From Archegozetes longisetosus (Eukaryota > Arthropoda > Arachnida > Sarcoptiformes > Trhypochthoniidae), in assembly GCA_018873245.2 (NCBI GenBank), contig JAEMBT020000001.1:15266220-15330219 (forward strand): a stretch of 64,000 nt of DNA, read 5' to 3'. Numbering within the stretch: position 1 is the first letter of the stretch; each line of letters starts with the position of its first letter. Below the pieces are notes generated by a model, which was not told where the DNA came from, ran no database searches, and saw only the letters and a list, made by a program, of their open reading frames with translations. Shown one piece after another: positions 1-19,914 of this stretch. A program made the translations under genes and the position numbers.

Positions 1-3000
1 AAATCTATGTAACCTCAAAGTCAGCATATGTTAAAATTGTCTCCGTAAGTAATCTCCCTATTAATCCAACCATGAAAATAACATGGAAATTGCTATCAAA
101 TTCAAGTTTTCTAGATCTCACCTCATTCTATTACGAAACACAATCGACTTTTAGATTTCTTAAAGTATACAAATACTTCGCCAACTTATTATAATGCATC
201 AAATCTAACCTAACCTAATGGTAAATCAGTTTTAGTTATTCTATTTTAGTCAAATAATCGTAAGTGGATTCAATATATTAGTATGTTTGATGGATGCTCC
301 GTTCTTCTTCTATGGTATCTCATCATTGGGCAAATCACACATTATCAGTTGAGTCCAAGTTGTATCGCATTTAAGATATGCTACCACAACTTATGAGTAT
401 TTGAAGGCTTATAATTTAGAGCGAATCTAACGTTTTCACATGGAAAAATTGATTCAGGTCTCCAATCATTAATAACTTGATAGGTGGCAACTAAAGTTTT
501 GGCTATTCTTTATCTCAATTTCTGCTTAAGCTTAACAAGATCAACGTTTATCACAAACAACTAATCTAATGAACATCAAATGGAAAGTAGAATACATGCC
601 AATATATTTCAAACTTAGAATAGTTTACCAACTTTGTTTATATTAGTATTTCAATCATTCAACTCTGTTATGAAATAATATTTAATACTTAATATGCGCA
701 TAAAAAAGTGTTGACATAAGAGTTTCGGTCGACTTTAATGTTTATTATATGATAAAACAAAATTATGAGACCCTTATTTACAAATTAGATTTCTTTTTCA
801 AGTCATATCTAATGAAAACAACACAGATATTCATTTATCAATACAATTGCAATAGTATTGCATCAACAGATAATTTATATTTTGCTTAAACCTTCAAGTT
901 CAGTCTTAAGATAACAAGCTCGTTCATTCTTTTCGAATTATGGAATCAAAAACAAAGATAAAACTATTTATTGCTTTAATTAAAATACATTCTCCTCGAT
1001 AAAAGCCCTAATATATCAAACCTAAAGACAATTTACGTGAAACATGTCGTTAAGCCTGACAGACCAACACTAGTAAATGCTTGAAATAAAAGTACTCATT
1101 CTGAATTATTTTCTTCGATACTGTCATCTTAATTGCATTCTTCCCACCAACAAGTCATCTTGCTTGCTTTCTTACTACTCTTTTCTCATCACCTTAATTG
1201 ATGACTTTGTTGCAGATAACGAGATTTTGCCAACAGTCCACGCCTTCTTAAGCCATGGATATCTTGCTCAAAGATATTCTTCCACATTCCTTTGTCATAG
1301 TTCTTGCTTGAAAATTCTATCAATTTGCTTCAAATTTTTCTAAACTATCATTCTAACGGAACTCTCTTCTCAAGTTTTCTCTTGTAATTATTCCACTCAT
1401 TGACAAGTTGATGTCTGGAATAACAATTTCCTGGGTAGGAATGATATCGTGTAGGTACTTGGCCCTGCTTACACTTGTTTTGTAAATATAGAAATTCAAA
1501 TTAGATCAAATCTGAATATCAAAATGTAAGACTCAGCTGGTTTTCTCTTAGTATATTGTATCTTTTGAGATTTTTCAAAATTTCCAATTAGACTCTTTAA
1601 ATTTCAAAATTATTCTCAGTATTATAATCGTCATCGCTGTTACTTGTACTCCTTTCTGAGACTTTTTATAACAAGTTGTTAGTAAACTTGAAACCCACGC
1701 GTATTAATACACTGGAATCAAAATGTGCGGCAAATAAATAGAATATATGCCCTGACGAGTCCATAGACTTTCTGAAATTCGAAGCATGATACATTTTAAC
1801 GAGTCTGTGGACAGATGCTCAGTCCATAATAACTGTCAATTGATAAAAAGCAATATTTCTAAATCCCGTAAAGAATAGTAAAGAAATACTGCCTCTGAAT
1901 GCAAATAATCAACTCGATCATCCGCAAAGTTAGTGCTGCAATCGTGCTCTTCGGTATTTTCAACTTTTCTCTGATGAATCTAAAACAACTTTCTTGATGC
2001 TAATCAAACTCATTTCTCATGGATCATCGCTCACAAATGCATTCTACCAGTATATTCTTATTTGGATTGCATTCACATCATTCTCAATGGCTCTTCAGTT
2101 CTAATTCAAGAATTTATTGACATCCATTTGAAGTGAGATCACAGCTTATCTTCAGTTCATTCAAATAAGGTTCCGATCATTCTTTGAAGTTGAATCAGAT
2201 CTAAAAGTGAAATCTCCTATCGATCAGTCGGACATTCATTTTAACGTCTGATATAATCTCTAATACATTTACCACAGAATATGTGCCCACAAGACTTTAC
2301 AGTTAGTGGTTCTTGAAGTACATTTTGATACATATGAACTTTTGATTAAAGAATTCATAAAATCCATCAATATTAAGCCTATATCAGCGAAGATTTGAAA
2401 GTAAATTAATTATCGGGTAATAGATCAGAACTTATTCCGGATTGAATAATTATTAACTATTGGTTAAGTCAATGTCTTTTGTAAACTGTTATGTACTTTG
2501 AAAATGTCTTGAATATGAATTTTTCTTAAAGTTGTTGTAATGAGTTCTAAAATTTAGGTAAAAATAAATTATAATCCTAGTATGAATCTATTGTACAAAA
2601 GTTTTTATCGGGGAGGTATATATTTAATCAAAATCAGCATACAGCCACTCTAAGTGCACCCACACTCAAGGTTTTCTGGCTTCGCCATTACTGTTATGAA
2701 CCAAGTGCATCAAAACTTTTCAATCTTCAAACTTACTTTTTAATAATCGAGTTTGCCACTTCTAAACCTGAAAGTTGGATAGCATTTCAATTTATCTCAT
2801 TCCTTGAGTTAACCTAAAGTGATAAGGTATTGCCATAACTACTATTGGGATGAGTCGGGTGTTGTAGTTCAAAACATTTTTCAATTATAATTTTAATAGA
2901 AAAGTTTGTACTAGTCTAAGAAATATCCAGTTCATTCTTATTTATAAGGTTGGGCTATGCTATAAGTCCTTCTCTAAGTCTTTCTCAAATCGATCGATAG

Positions 3001-3433
3001 ATAAGCTTAAACTTAGTGAAAGTCATCTCGATTTCATGAAAATGCTAATCATTTTGTATTTGTCATAAAAAGGCTTGTCAAGTGAGGATTTCAATGTATA
3101 TAATAAGCCCTTATTGCTATTAGTGGTGTATTCTATATGAAGCCGGGAGTTCGCGGCGAACTTCGCATGTAATCTAATGCTGTTGACTCTCAACGTAAAC
3201 TAAACATAGAGTCACAGCTTTTAATGATATGAATTTTACAATAGAAAAACTAAGTCCTATAGTAGAAAAAAGTACTAATTGATCGAATGAGTTAACAGGT
3301 TTTATGGGAGTCAAGTTGGACGTGAAGCAAAGCGTAAATATTTAAAATGTCTTTATGTTGAGTACAAATCATTTTTAATGATTGAGACATTAAACCAATA
3401 AATCAATTGTTTTTAGTAATTATTTCAACCAAA
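1..3433. other. Gene-free stretch upstream of Mi-2
   Basis: I see no convincing coding region here. The only open frame above 80 codons (1077-1343) has no family resemblance and the composition of AT-rich noncoding DNA. The 3' part must contain the Mi-2 promoter and 5' leader, but no TATA box stands out near 3434. No tandem repeats or transposon ends were recognised. Confidence 0.5.
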
Positions 3434-9559
<6,126 letters not shown>

Positions 9560-9580
9560 AAAAGACGGTGTATTTGATAT

Positions 9581-9741
9581 AATAAATCGGTTTTAATAAT
9601 GATTATCATATTTAGGTCTATAGCCGAATGCACCCCTCATTATTACTTATATTAACCTTTAATTATTTGAACTGATCATTATTTTCCTCAACTTTGATGT
9701 AATACTTTTTCTATTTTATAAATTCATACTTCGATAATAAA
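9581..9741 (+). terminator. Polyadenylation signals of Mi-2
   Basis: Two canonical AATAAA hexamers, at 9581-9586 (22 nt after the TAG stop) and 9736-9741, lie in AT-rich DNA downstream of the stop codon. Either could direct 3' end formation. The second gives the more usual 3' UTR length. Confidence 0.5.
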
Positions 9742-11544
9742 GTAAACACTCGGATAAAAACCAAATTTATTTATGATTACCTAAACTGATTGATGTAAAT
9801 AATTAAAATTTTTTCTTATTTTATAACCGATTATATAATTGTGTAGTCATCAGTTATATATTAGATAACATTTGCAATTATTAGTTATATTTCATTTGGA
9901 TTCAGTTGAATAAAATGTGTTTATACAACTAACTGATTGACAGTTTAGTGAAACAAAGTTTTCATTTACTCAACAGTAGTGCATATAATGGAGTTTTTAT
10001 CAAATCTAACTTTTGCTAACAAATCAATAAGTGATTCAGATTATCGTTGGTCTGAGTCCAATCTTAGCTAATGATAGAGTAATTGCTCAGTATAATTACG
10101 TTCACTATAATGAAGTTTTCTCTCAAATTGGAAAGCAGTGGACTGAATGATAGATTTGGAAAATAGTGTACTGTATTATCGTAAGTTATGGAAATAATGT
10201 CTAAACATATGCTAAAAATCGATCGATTACGAAACTGTTGAGGCATATTATGCAAGAGTAATACGAGAGTTACTGCGCTAACAATGCAATCAAAGTCACT
10301 ATTGTATTGACTACGAAAAAACGTTCAACTAATCAAAGGTCATAAGTTATTGCACTGAGAGATAGTCTAGGAAGAAGTTAGTTAAGTACTAAAGAGGTTT
10401 GATGTAAAAGAAAAGTTGTGTGGTTAGGTAGAAATTATATATTGATCAAATACGAGTCAGATAGAAAGTTCATATATGTGAATGTTAAATGAAAGCTCGT
10501 TCGTCCTTCAACTGGTTTATTCACAAATATTTCTATTAAACAGTTTAGTATAATAGCAAACGTTGAATTGGATCAAAACTAACTGCTGTTTAACTGAAAA
10601 AATCATTTTGAGAAGGGAATTACGCTGAAAAATGAAGAGATTGAGACTATATTTGGAGTTTATGGTTGAGTAGTGATAGAATGCCTTAAAGGCTTTCATG
10701 TTTAGGCATAAGGATTTCTCTTATTTTGACTATATTTCTATTTGAACAATAGGAAGAAAAAGTTGACTATAGAATAACAATTGAGTTTCTATATTGTCAA
10801 AACCAGATTTTCTCTGAAGTGGTATGACACTATGTAAAATATTGAAGGTAGCCGCTCGAATTTTCTCGAAAGTATGCTATCTAACCATAAATGCTATGCA
10901 ATTATGTGCAAAGTTAGCAAAACATACTAAAACAAACTGTTATATGACTTTTAAAATGCTTCAATTCTTTGATAGCTGCAATAATTCTCCAAAATTCAAC
11001 TTTACCTCATAATAACTGAAAGTTCATTCGTAGATATCTTATTTTAATCTGAAATATATTTATCAATATTTTTCACTCGTTCTGGTTGAGAGAATCTAAA
11101 TAAAATCGCTTATTCATTATATGTTAATTTATTTGATTATATATGATCTCAAATCTAAGCCGATAAAAGTTGAAAAGTTAGCAAACATTCAACTTGACGA
11201 AATAATGAAGTGGCCAAAGAAAGTTCTCCTCAAATGGTTCAGTTCTGAAATTGATGTTTCCTCTAACTCTGCAGAACCGCTATCTCTAACTACACTTACC
11301 TTCGATGCATAATTCATTTGAAAATATCGATAGATACCATTCTGAAAATATGACCAAAACTCGTGAACTTTTTAACAATTTTGTTTAGTCCTTCTAAGCA
11401 TTCTTAGACTTTATATCGATTCTTAGACTTTATGTTGATTTTTAGACTTATGCCGATTTTTAGACTTATACCGATTCTTGAATAGGGCTTATCAACAAAA
11501 TTAGATAAATTAGAGTTAGTTATATAATGAAAAATTTTGGATTA
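9742..11544. other. Intergenic stretch between convergent Mi-2 and neuroligin
   Basis: AT-rich DNA between two genes whose 3' ends face each other. Short open frames here (for example 10824-11012 and 11121-11312) have no family resemblance. The only structure seen is a tandem repeat near 11400-11480. Confidence 0.5.
11400..11480. repeat. Imperfect tandem repeat, ~22-bp unit, about 4 copies
   Basis: A unit resembling TTCTTAGACTTTATATCGA recurs about four times with small changes (TTAGACTT followed by TATNNCGATT). It is noncoding and lies just beyond the neuroligin 3' end. Confidence 0.6.
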
Positions 11545-11550
11545 TTTATT
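11545..11550 (-). terminator. Polyadenylation signal of neuroligin
   Basis: AATAAA on the minus strand (TTTATT on the plus strand) lies 73 nt beyond the stop codon of the last neuroligin exon, a typical position for a short 3' UTR. Confidence 0.45.
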
Positions 11551-11622
11551 GAATTGATGATAATTTAGAATACAGAATGAATAGATGAAGAAATAAATTG
11601 ATGAACTGAGAAATGAGTATGA

Positions 11623-14600
11623 TCAAACTCGTATTTCTTGGGCGAAATGATCATTGTCATGATGATAACTGAGAGGCACATGAATAATAGTAGTAGTGGT
11701 AGTATCACTAGTTGATAAAGAAGAAGGCACTGGAGATCCATGTGAATGATCGCAACTAAATAGCTTTTGATTGGAATCAAGCGAATCGTTACAGCGCAAA
11801 GAATCGCTACAGCGCAAAGAATCGTTACAGCGCAAAATTCTATTCTTCAAACTATTTTCCAGTTGGTTATCTAATATACTTGTATTGACTATTTCCACGT
11901 GATTGTGACTATTGTTTGTAAGTTTTTGAGATAATGCTCTTTTTTCAGATAATGTCCTCTTCTGAGGTGTGGCCAAAACGATCATTTCTTGGCTTTGACA
12001 ACATGTCTAACAAAGAGATAATTAGAATGAGATCAAATAGAAATTAAGCGAATCATGTTATTAGAAATTTCAATTACATTTAGGCCTTAATACTCTACGA
12101 TCCTAAAACAATTTGCGAGTAAAAGTATATAATACTTACTAACACGAAGTCTTCTTTGCTACTAATCTATTTATAAGACTCGAGTCATTTACAAAATCAA
12201 TTAAGACATACATTAACTCTAAACCTGACTTAATTAGATTGAAAACTACTCTAACTTTTCAGTAGCAATTCTCTGTTTTAGCTACAAATTCAATTATCAA
12301 ACTGTTAAATTCAAGCGTTTCAACAACAAAATGGTAGGTATGGATAGGATAAGAATAAGACACAATAGAAGAGGTAAGAGAATAGGTTATAGAATAGGTT
12401 ATAGAAGAGGCAACAGAAGTGCCAACAGAAGAGGCAACAGAAGAGGCAACAGAAGTGCCAACAGAAGAGCCAACAGAAGTGCCAACAGAAGAGCCAACAG
12501 AATAGACATTCGGTTAAGAAAAGTAGCATCAAAGGAATGCATTTGCTTGAAGACACTCACAAGAAGAGAAAACACGTTAAGCCAAGGGTGTTAAGGGAGA
12601 TCGATATTTACATCATGATAATGATAGTGGCTATGGTGCTGATCATGACTCGGACTTCTATTCTTTTTACTCTTCGTCTTTTCCTTAGCCGATGAGTTCT
12701 TATCCAATTGATAGTAAACTCCAGCGAATATAAGCATATTTAATATCAGTAACGAACAACCGATCGCTATTGTGACCAATAATGCCGTTGAATAATTGGC
12801 ACTCATTGTTATAGCTGGCGATTGGGACTTATTATTACTGTTAATCTCATCATTAAACGGGATCAGCTCTGTTGTGGTGTGATTGTCATAAAAACTGATT
12901 ATCGATTCGGTAGTTACGGATTGTTCGAAGTCAGCGTCATCGTTGACATTCAACTCTATACTACTGGTAGTGATGAAGTATTTTTTGCGATTTTTACTTA
13001 TATTGGTAACTGGTATTACAGTAACTGACTTATTAGGTATCGGTGCGAAAAATTTGAACGCAATTTGTCTGACAATACCATCATACGAAGCCATGTTATC
13101 GTGATCTGATAATAAATGATGTCTTAAGTATACTTGTTCTTCGCCCGGATGATGAAGACGTGGAATCAGATTGAGCCAAAATGACAAACGATGACTGTGG
13201 TAATGGTCTCGGACTTTAGGCTTAAGTCCTAATAAATAAATAAATAAATAAATAGCTTAATTATAATAAATTTGATGTCCTTCTAATCATCATTAACTTA
13301 AATCGACGCAATAGTTATTGCTTTAAATCAAGTTTAGGTGCATTTATATTCTTCACTTTGATTACTATGCATTTTATGTAAATCTCATAATCTTCAGGCT
13401 ATTTCATTCACAGTTAACTCAAAAGTTATTAAATTGAATTATGTGTTTATACAATGGTTTGATTATTCTTAAGAGCTTTGGAAATGACTATACATTAAGG
13501 ATAAAAGCAAACCAATAACTGTTCTGGTGGTTTAGGCAAACTCTTAAAGCATTGAAATATTTTCTAATCAAATAGATTTCTAACTCTAAATTACTTCCAA
13601 ACCAAACAAATTTTGATACCAGATTTTGATACCAGATTCTGATACCAGATTTTGATACCAGATTCCAGATTCTGATATCAAATTGTGATCCACCTTTTTA
13701 TCTGCATTAATCAGCTTGCGATACACACACTCAACTGTGATAAGACTGAATTGGTGACAGTTTTGCTCCGAATTAGTTGTTTAGTCAGATGAAAATAAAA
13801 CTGAGATATAGCGTGAAGAAAGATCACAACTGATCCTATTAAAAGACTCAAACTTATAATCCAATAGAAAGGATTGTTTAGAGAATCTAAAAGAAGAGTG
13901 AATGTCATTGATAGATCAAGAAAATGGGACTCTATCTGAATAATAATAAGAAGAGATATAGATATGCCCATAAAATAAGACTATGTTTGAAAGTAAATTG
14001 AAATATATTTGGTTCTAGTCTCAAAATTTGTTTTTTATACATCATAACTATAAATATATTTTTATAAAAACTATAGATTAAGATATATAAGATACTGATT
14101 TTGACAAAAAATATGTTAGAATTTATTACATATTAGCATATGATTCCTAAGAGAGTTGACGAAATAGAGTATAAATATTGCGATTACTATACTTATAATA
14201 ATTGTTTATTATTATGATTTCAAATATGATAGAAATAGAGTGAAGTATGTGTAAAACATCTATATGGTTAACAAGAGTATAAGTGATAATGAATTAAATC
14301 TAACATACCAAGCATCAAATACTTTCGTTGTGTTTGATCATATTGAGGCCAAACAACGCTCTCAAATCTTCCTTTAGTTCTGTCACCGTTAGAATCCAAC
14401 TCAAAAGGCCAAATGTTGGGATCACTAATAAAAACGATCAAGCCACTCAAATAAGTATTGAGTTTTAGACGTTTACAATTAGACTAGAGACTCTATGGGA
14501 TTGAGAAACGGCTGATTGGGATCAATCTTACGCTCTATACTCGTTTATGACAACACGCAAAATTACTCATTAGCTAGCATTTCTTGTCCTTCGTTAGGCT

Positions 14601-17600
14601 CATTGATAGGGTATTAATCAATCAAATAGTGATTGATGAGATTGTTGTCGATTTCTTATTTATAAGGTTTCTGTTAGGTTAGGGCAAGTTGGGGTAGGTT
14701 AGCATAGGGTAGGACAGGTTAGCATAGAGTAGGGTAGGTTAGCATAGAGTAGGGTAGGTTAGCATAGAATAGGGCAGGTTAGCATAGGTTAGACTAAGCT
14801 GAGAAGAATTCGAGTTGTGTTGGAAGATATAGAAAAGAAAAAAAAGATCAGACACTGGGGCAGTAAAACAAACGAGATGAGAATGCGAATAAGTGTTTGT
14901 GATCGACTCGGGAATTGAAGAATAGGAATTGAAACCTAATGCAAAGGTTGAGTCTTAACAAATGTAGCGTATAGTAAATAGTAATCACATGGGGCAAAGT
15001 TTGCTCCAAATAAATAACACCGCTAGATGTGATTCACATAATTATTATTATTTGTGAACTCTTCCTATTAGAGGTCGAACATGAAACCCTAAACCCGTCA
15101 GGAACCCGTCAAAAACCCAAACCCGTACGGGTTTGGGTCGGGTTGGGTCAGCAAAAATAATTTACGGGTTGGGTCGGGTTTGAAAATTTTTTTTCTCGAA
15201 AACCCGTACATAAACAAAATTATTTTGTTTGAAAATAATTAAATGCTAATTATGAAGGTAAATTTATTTAGATCATCCGCAGAAAGTATTAATATCCAAA
15301 ATACACAAACTCCTGATAAAAGTATTACTACTGATATTAAAGTTGACTCTCCAGTCTTGAAGACTTTATTAATATTGTAGAGAAAACAGTCTCAATCAAC
15401 AGAAGTTATGTTGAAGTACAGAATTATTTAGATTTAACCATAGTTTTATACTAAACACTCTACTAATGCAATTTTGGGGACAAAATAAACTCAAATATTC
15501 GCGTCTTTTCATAATTTTAAGGCGTTTGGTATCAATTTCTGCTACAAATTTATCTAGTGAGAGAAACCTTAGCTACGCTTGTATTGCATTAGCTGATAAA
15601 AGATCATCCCTCAATCCAAGTAATATGGATAACTTACTATTTACAAGATCAAACTTTGATTTATATAAAAAAAATAACTGACAGAATACAATAATTTTAT
15701 AGTAATGAATCGTAGTGATGAATGCCCTTTAGTAAAATATTGAATTATGAATATTTGTCATTTTACGGAATGTACGGGTTTATTACGGGTAACCGTTTAC
15801 AAATCCTGACGGGTACGGGTTGGGTTGGGTTAGAGAAGAAAATTTACGGGTCGGGTTGGGTTTGAAAATTTAGCTTATGTTCGAGCTCTACTTCCTATCC
15901 CTATCTCTAACTATTTTCTATATTACCTATTATTTATTATAATCTTATTCTCTATTTCTTTTCTTTTATCTAACTTGAAACTCAATTTTTTTGTCTCGTC
16001 TTTATCTGCGATCTTTGTCTATGATCCTTGTCTTCTAATCTTTGTCTTGTAATCAAGTGATTTTTTATTGTCTATACAATTTTATGTACACCAATCGATC
16101 GATATTTTTCGACCCAAATAAGTTTGAGGATTTTGTTTGTTTTTGTTGTTACATTAAACAAGATATATATATATATATATTAGTTTGGTTTCTATAAAGT
16201 TTTGTCAACAGAAAAGTTGTTTTAGGTTTGGGAACTATGTAAGGAATGTTATGAAAGAAAGCGATTAATTTTCGATTAGGACGAATAAGAATGCATGAAA
16301 TACTAAGAATATATAGAATATACAGAATTTATAGAATATATAGAATATACAGAATATATAGAATATACAGAATATATAGAATATACAGAATATATAGAAT
16401 ATACGGAATATATGAAATACTAAGTAAACTGCATATGAGACATACCCGTATTTAGCAAAATTAATCCAATAAGTCATGACTCCTTCAGCGAGACTGACCT
16501 CAGCCCTACTGTAATTAGTTGCAAAGTGCGCCATTGATTTTCCTAATAAGTGTTGCGATAGTGGAGCCCCAAACATGTACGCCAACTCCTCTCCATGAGA
16601 ACAGCCTAGTCTTTGATGAAACTTTGATCCTTCTTCACTCTTAACAAGTAGACCAATTGGTAAGTGAAGCAAATAATGGGCGACCTTCTGACTAATACCA
16701 GGCTTTGATAGAAAGTCATATATTACCTGATGGACGAAGACATAGAAGAAAGTTTTGCCTCTTGACTGTGCCCTCGTGGAAGACTGTCTATGTTGATATG
16801 GCTTTGTTGGCAATGGATTTTTTGAATGTAAATCACTTGTTTCAATGGCCGGACCAACTACTAAGGCGTCACTCATTATGTCAAGCAAAGAGTCCAATAA
16901 ATTGATGGGATGTTCGACTGGACGCGTCCAATCCGTGTATTCATTGATCAATGTCAACAATATTGCCTTAAACATAATTTATTGATATGTATTAATCCGC
17001 ATTCTTTCTAATCATATCAAATCTTAAAGCTTTTGGGAATTTGCATTTCGTGAAATATGGCATTCTAGAAATCATCGAATTATTCTTCAGCTCAGAATCT
17101 ATTCTTGAACTCAGAATTTATTCTTGAACTAAAAATCATTTTGAATAGAAAGCATGTAATAAATTTGGAAAATAAAATAATTGCAACGTCTCATAAAATT
17201 TATCCATCAATCACGAATGTAGAGAAAAAGACAAAAGATATTATTTATATCTGTGTATCGCATTGAAAAAGACATTGAACAGATATATAGCTAAGTGATT
17301 CTGTAGAGGAGGCACAAATGCAACAGAATTCAACAGAATTCAACCAAACTCAATCTGTTTCTCAACAGATCAGAAATGATAAAATATTCTCAACTAAAAT
17401 TTTGTATCAAATTCTGTATGAATGGGAGGAAATCTTTCTATAACAAATCATTGCGGAACTTACCAGAATAGATAGAATAGATTGGAAAGAAGGCTAAAGA
17501 CAATTATCTGTCAAACAATCGCGATTTTGGTCATCAAGGAATTCGAAAAAACAAATACAATAAGAGGAAATTTCTGTGTGAATCTGAGATTAATGATGCA

Positions 17601-19459
17601 GTCCATGAATATTCTCCTAGTATTTCCGAAGCATTTACTTTATGAGGTTTTATACTAATAGTATAGAGTAGCTCAAAGTTGTGCTTTAATGATAACAGTA
17701 AAGCAGCTAGACTATAAATACAGTCTGATCCTGTTATAGACAACTGGTATAAAATAAGTTACTTAACCTATAGCCTATGATCTATTGTTTATATCCGAAC
17801 TCTTAAACATCTAGTTCGATTGGCTACTGTCTAAGAAGTGACTTACTCAAACAAAGTTCACCTATAACCCGATTGCCAATAACCGGATCAGACTGTAGCT
17901 TGTTCTGTCAAAAGTAAAAAGTTATTTCATATAAATATTAAAACACGCGTCATATAAGTTGAAGTCGAATTTTCAAAGTCTAACAACTAATTTGAATACA
18001 TTGCATATTCATTAGTCGGCAAAAAATCTCAAATTGCTTCTCACAAAAAAGTTTGACACAAGAGTAACAATGCTGTCAATCAATACTTATTAACAATGAG
18101 TTTTCATAAGTTGAAGACTAATTTAAATTTTTAAATCTATTTTATACCATCCAGTAAAGCGACACTCAATCTGCAGCAATAAAAAGTTTACTTAGGATTG
18201 AAAACTTAATAATCCACGATGGCAACCAGAAAATAACCCTGCTAAACTCCGTTGATATGATGTGCTGAATTTGTTGGCAAAATTTGATTTTGAATTTACT
18301 TTGATTACTATATTGAATATTCTATAAGTTTGTTAATGACTGATATTTTATGCTCTGATGGAAAGGATGCCATCATAACACATCACTCCTAGTTAATATC
18401 GAGGGTTATTAAGTTTTAGAATGTATATGTTAGAATCGAAAAAAAGTCTCTCTATTAAGAGAATACCTAGCTAAAATTGATCTAGATTTAATAAATGGAA
18501 GTAATTTCAGAATGATAAGGTTTATAGAAGATTTTGAAGCATTGTATTTATGATGACTCGTGCAGTTAACGAAACTGGAGATACTTAATAGAAACTACAT
18601 ATAAGCAAAAGTAATAAGAAAGCAAACTTTTCTTACGTGTTAGTTTACTTAACACTTAAATCCTATCTATTTAATGCTAGGGATTTATGAAGAGAACAAA
18701 ATAAATTAACTCATTATCGAGAAGTTTCGATTGTTTTTGACACTATTAGAGCCACAGCTTAGAGTATAGACTGAGAAAAGTCTAGTTGTAGCTAAGTCTA
18801 GTCTACAGCTAAAACGATGTTAAGTAAGATATAATTCTCCTCTCAATCGATACGAATGGTTTAAATTGAATTTTGTTAGAACTGAAACGTTAACTTCTAG
18901 TACACAATCATAGTTTAATAAACATAGCTAAGCAAATACAGGATTAAAAGTATTTTGGTTACGCATTTGATTTGAATTTTATTAAAATATTTCATTTTAA
19001 ATGCAATATTTGTTGTGTTTAGAAATTGAAATACAGTCACGGATATTATTTTCAATATACCAATATTTGCAATGCAATTAAGCTTACGATAGTATACGAT
19101 AGTATTTGTTGTGCATTTTTAAAATGAAAAATTCAAATTGGTAGTAGTATTAAAATAGATAAATTTTGTGTAACTAATAGTTTTGGGAATGCGTGATAAG
19201 CCAGCTATCTCTAACTTAATAGCTATGAGCTGTTCAAATATCAAATATTTAGCCTACAAGTTTAGAAACTAATAACCAAAAATTAGTATGATAATTTGGA
19301 AACATAAGATTTAGGTTTCTCTTACATTAACTTATAACGGCAGTAGTAATTCATTTAAACAATTCACTTTCATTAGTGTTAAGTCACTTTAACCAAATTG
19401 TCTTACATTAAATTTATGTTTGCTCAAACGCGTATCGATCAGAATTTTCATTGCATGAG

Positions 19460-19502
<43 letters not shown>

Positions 19503-19879
19503 TGACTCCTCAGACATACAGTACTAGTAATGTTATTCAATTTGGTGTATTTGATCTCAATTGAAAAGACATTTTGAAAGATTATATACCGAACGATAAC
19601 GTGATTTAAACGTTCTATCAAAAAGAAAAATTGTTGTGTTCAACAAATAATTAGTGTGAATAATGTAATAGTTTATGCCAAAAAGTAAATTATGAACAGC
19701 TTTATTGATACTTCAAAGCTGTTGCCATTCTAGCATATTTATGAGCTCAATCGATGTAAGTCTTATCTCAGTTTCATAATCTTTATTTGCATAGTTCACG
19801 ATCAGCTTCAATATGAAAATCGAAAAATATATCAGAGCTATAGCACACTGTTTATTATTGCAGTACAATTGGATGCTTT

Positions 19880-19914
<35 letters not shown>

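Larger units (their letters stand above)
14425..16445 (-). other. Neuroligin intron between exons 7 and 8
   Basis: 2021-nt intron carrying a 20-bp TTAGG-like array (14672-14798), a short hAT element (15069-15890), a (TA)n tract near 16164-16181 and a 16-bp AT repeat (16307-16414, unit ATATAGAATATACAGA). The last repeat produces a spurious IFYIFC-type peptide next to exon 7. Confidence 0.65.

Noticed and set aside
1077-1343. 88-codon frame upstream of Mi-2
   Set aside because: No similarity, no regulatory context and chance length for AT-rich DNA.
16265-16440. C-terminal IFYIFC repeats joined to a neuroligin exon
   Set aside because: A GTATGT donor at 16445 joins perfectly to the next exon (FAKYGDPN). 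The repeats are intronic AT minisatellite.
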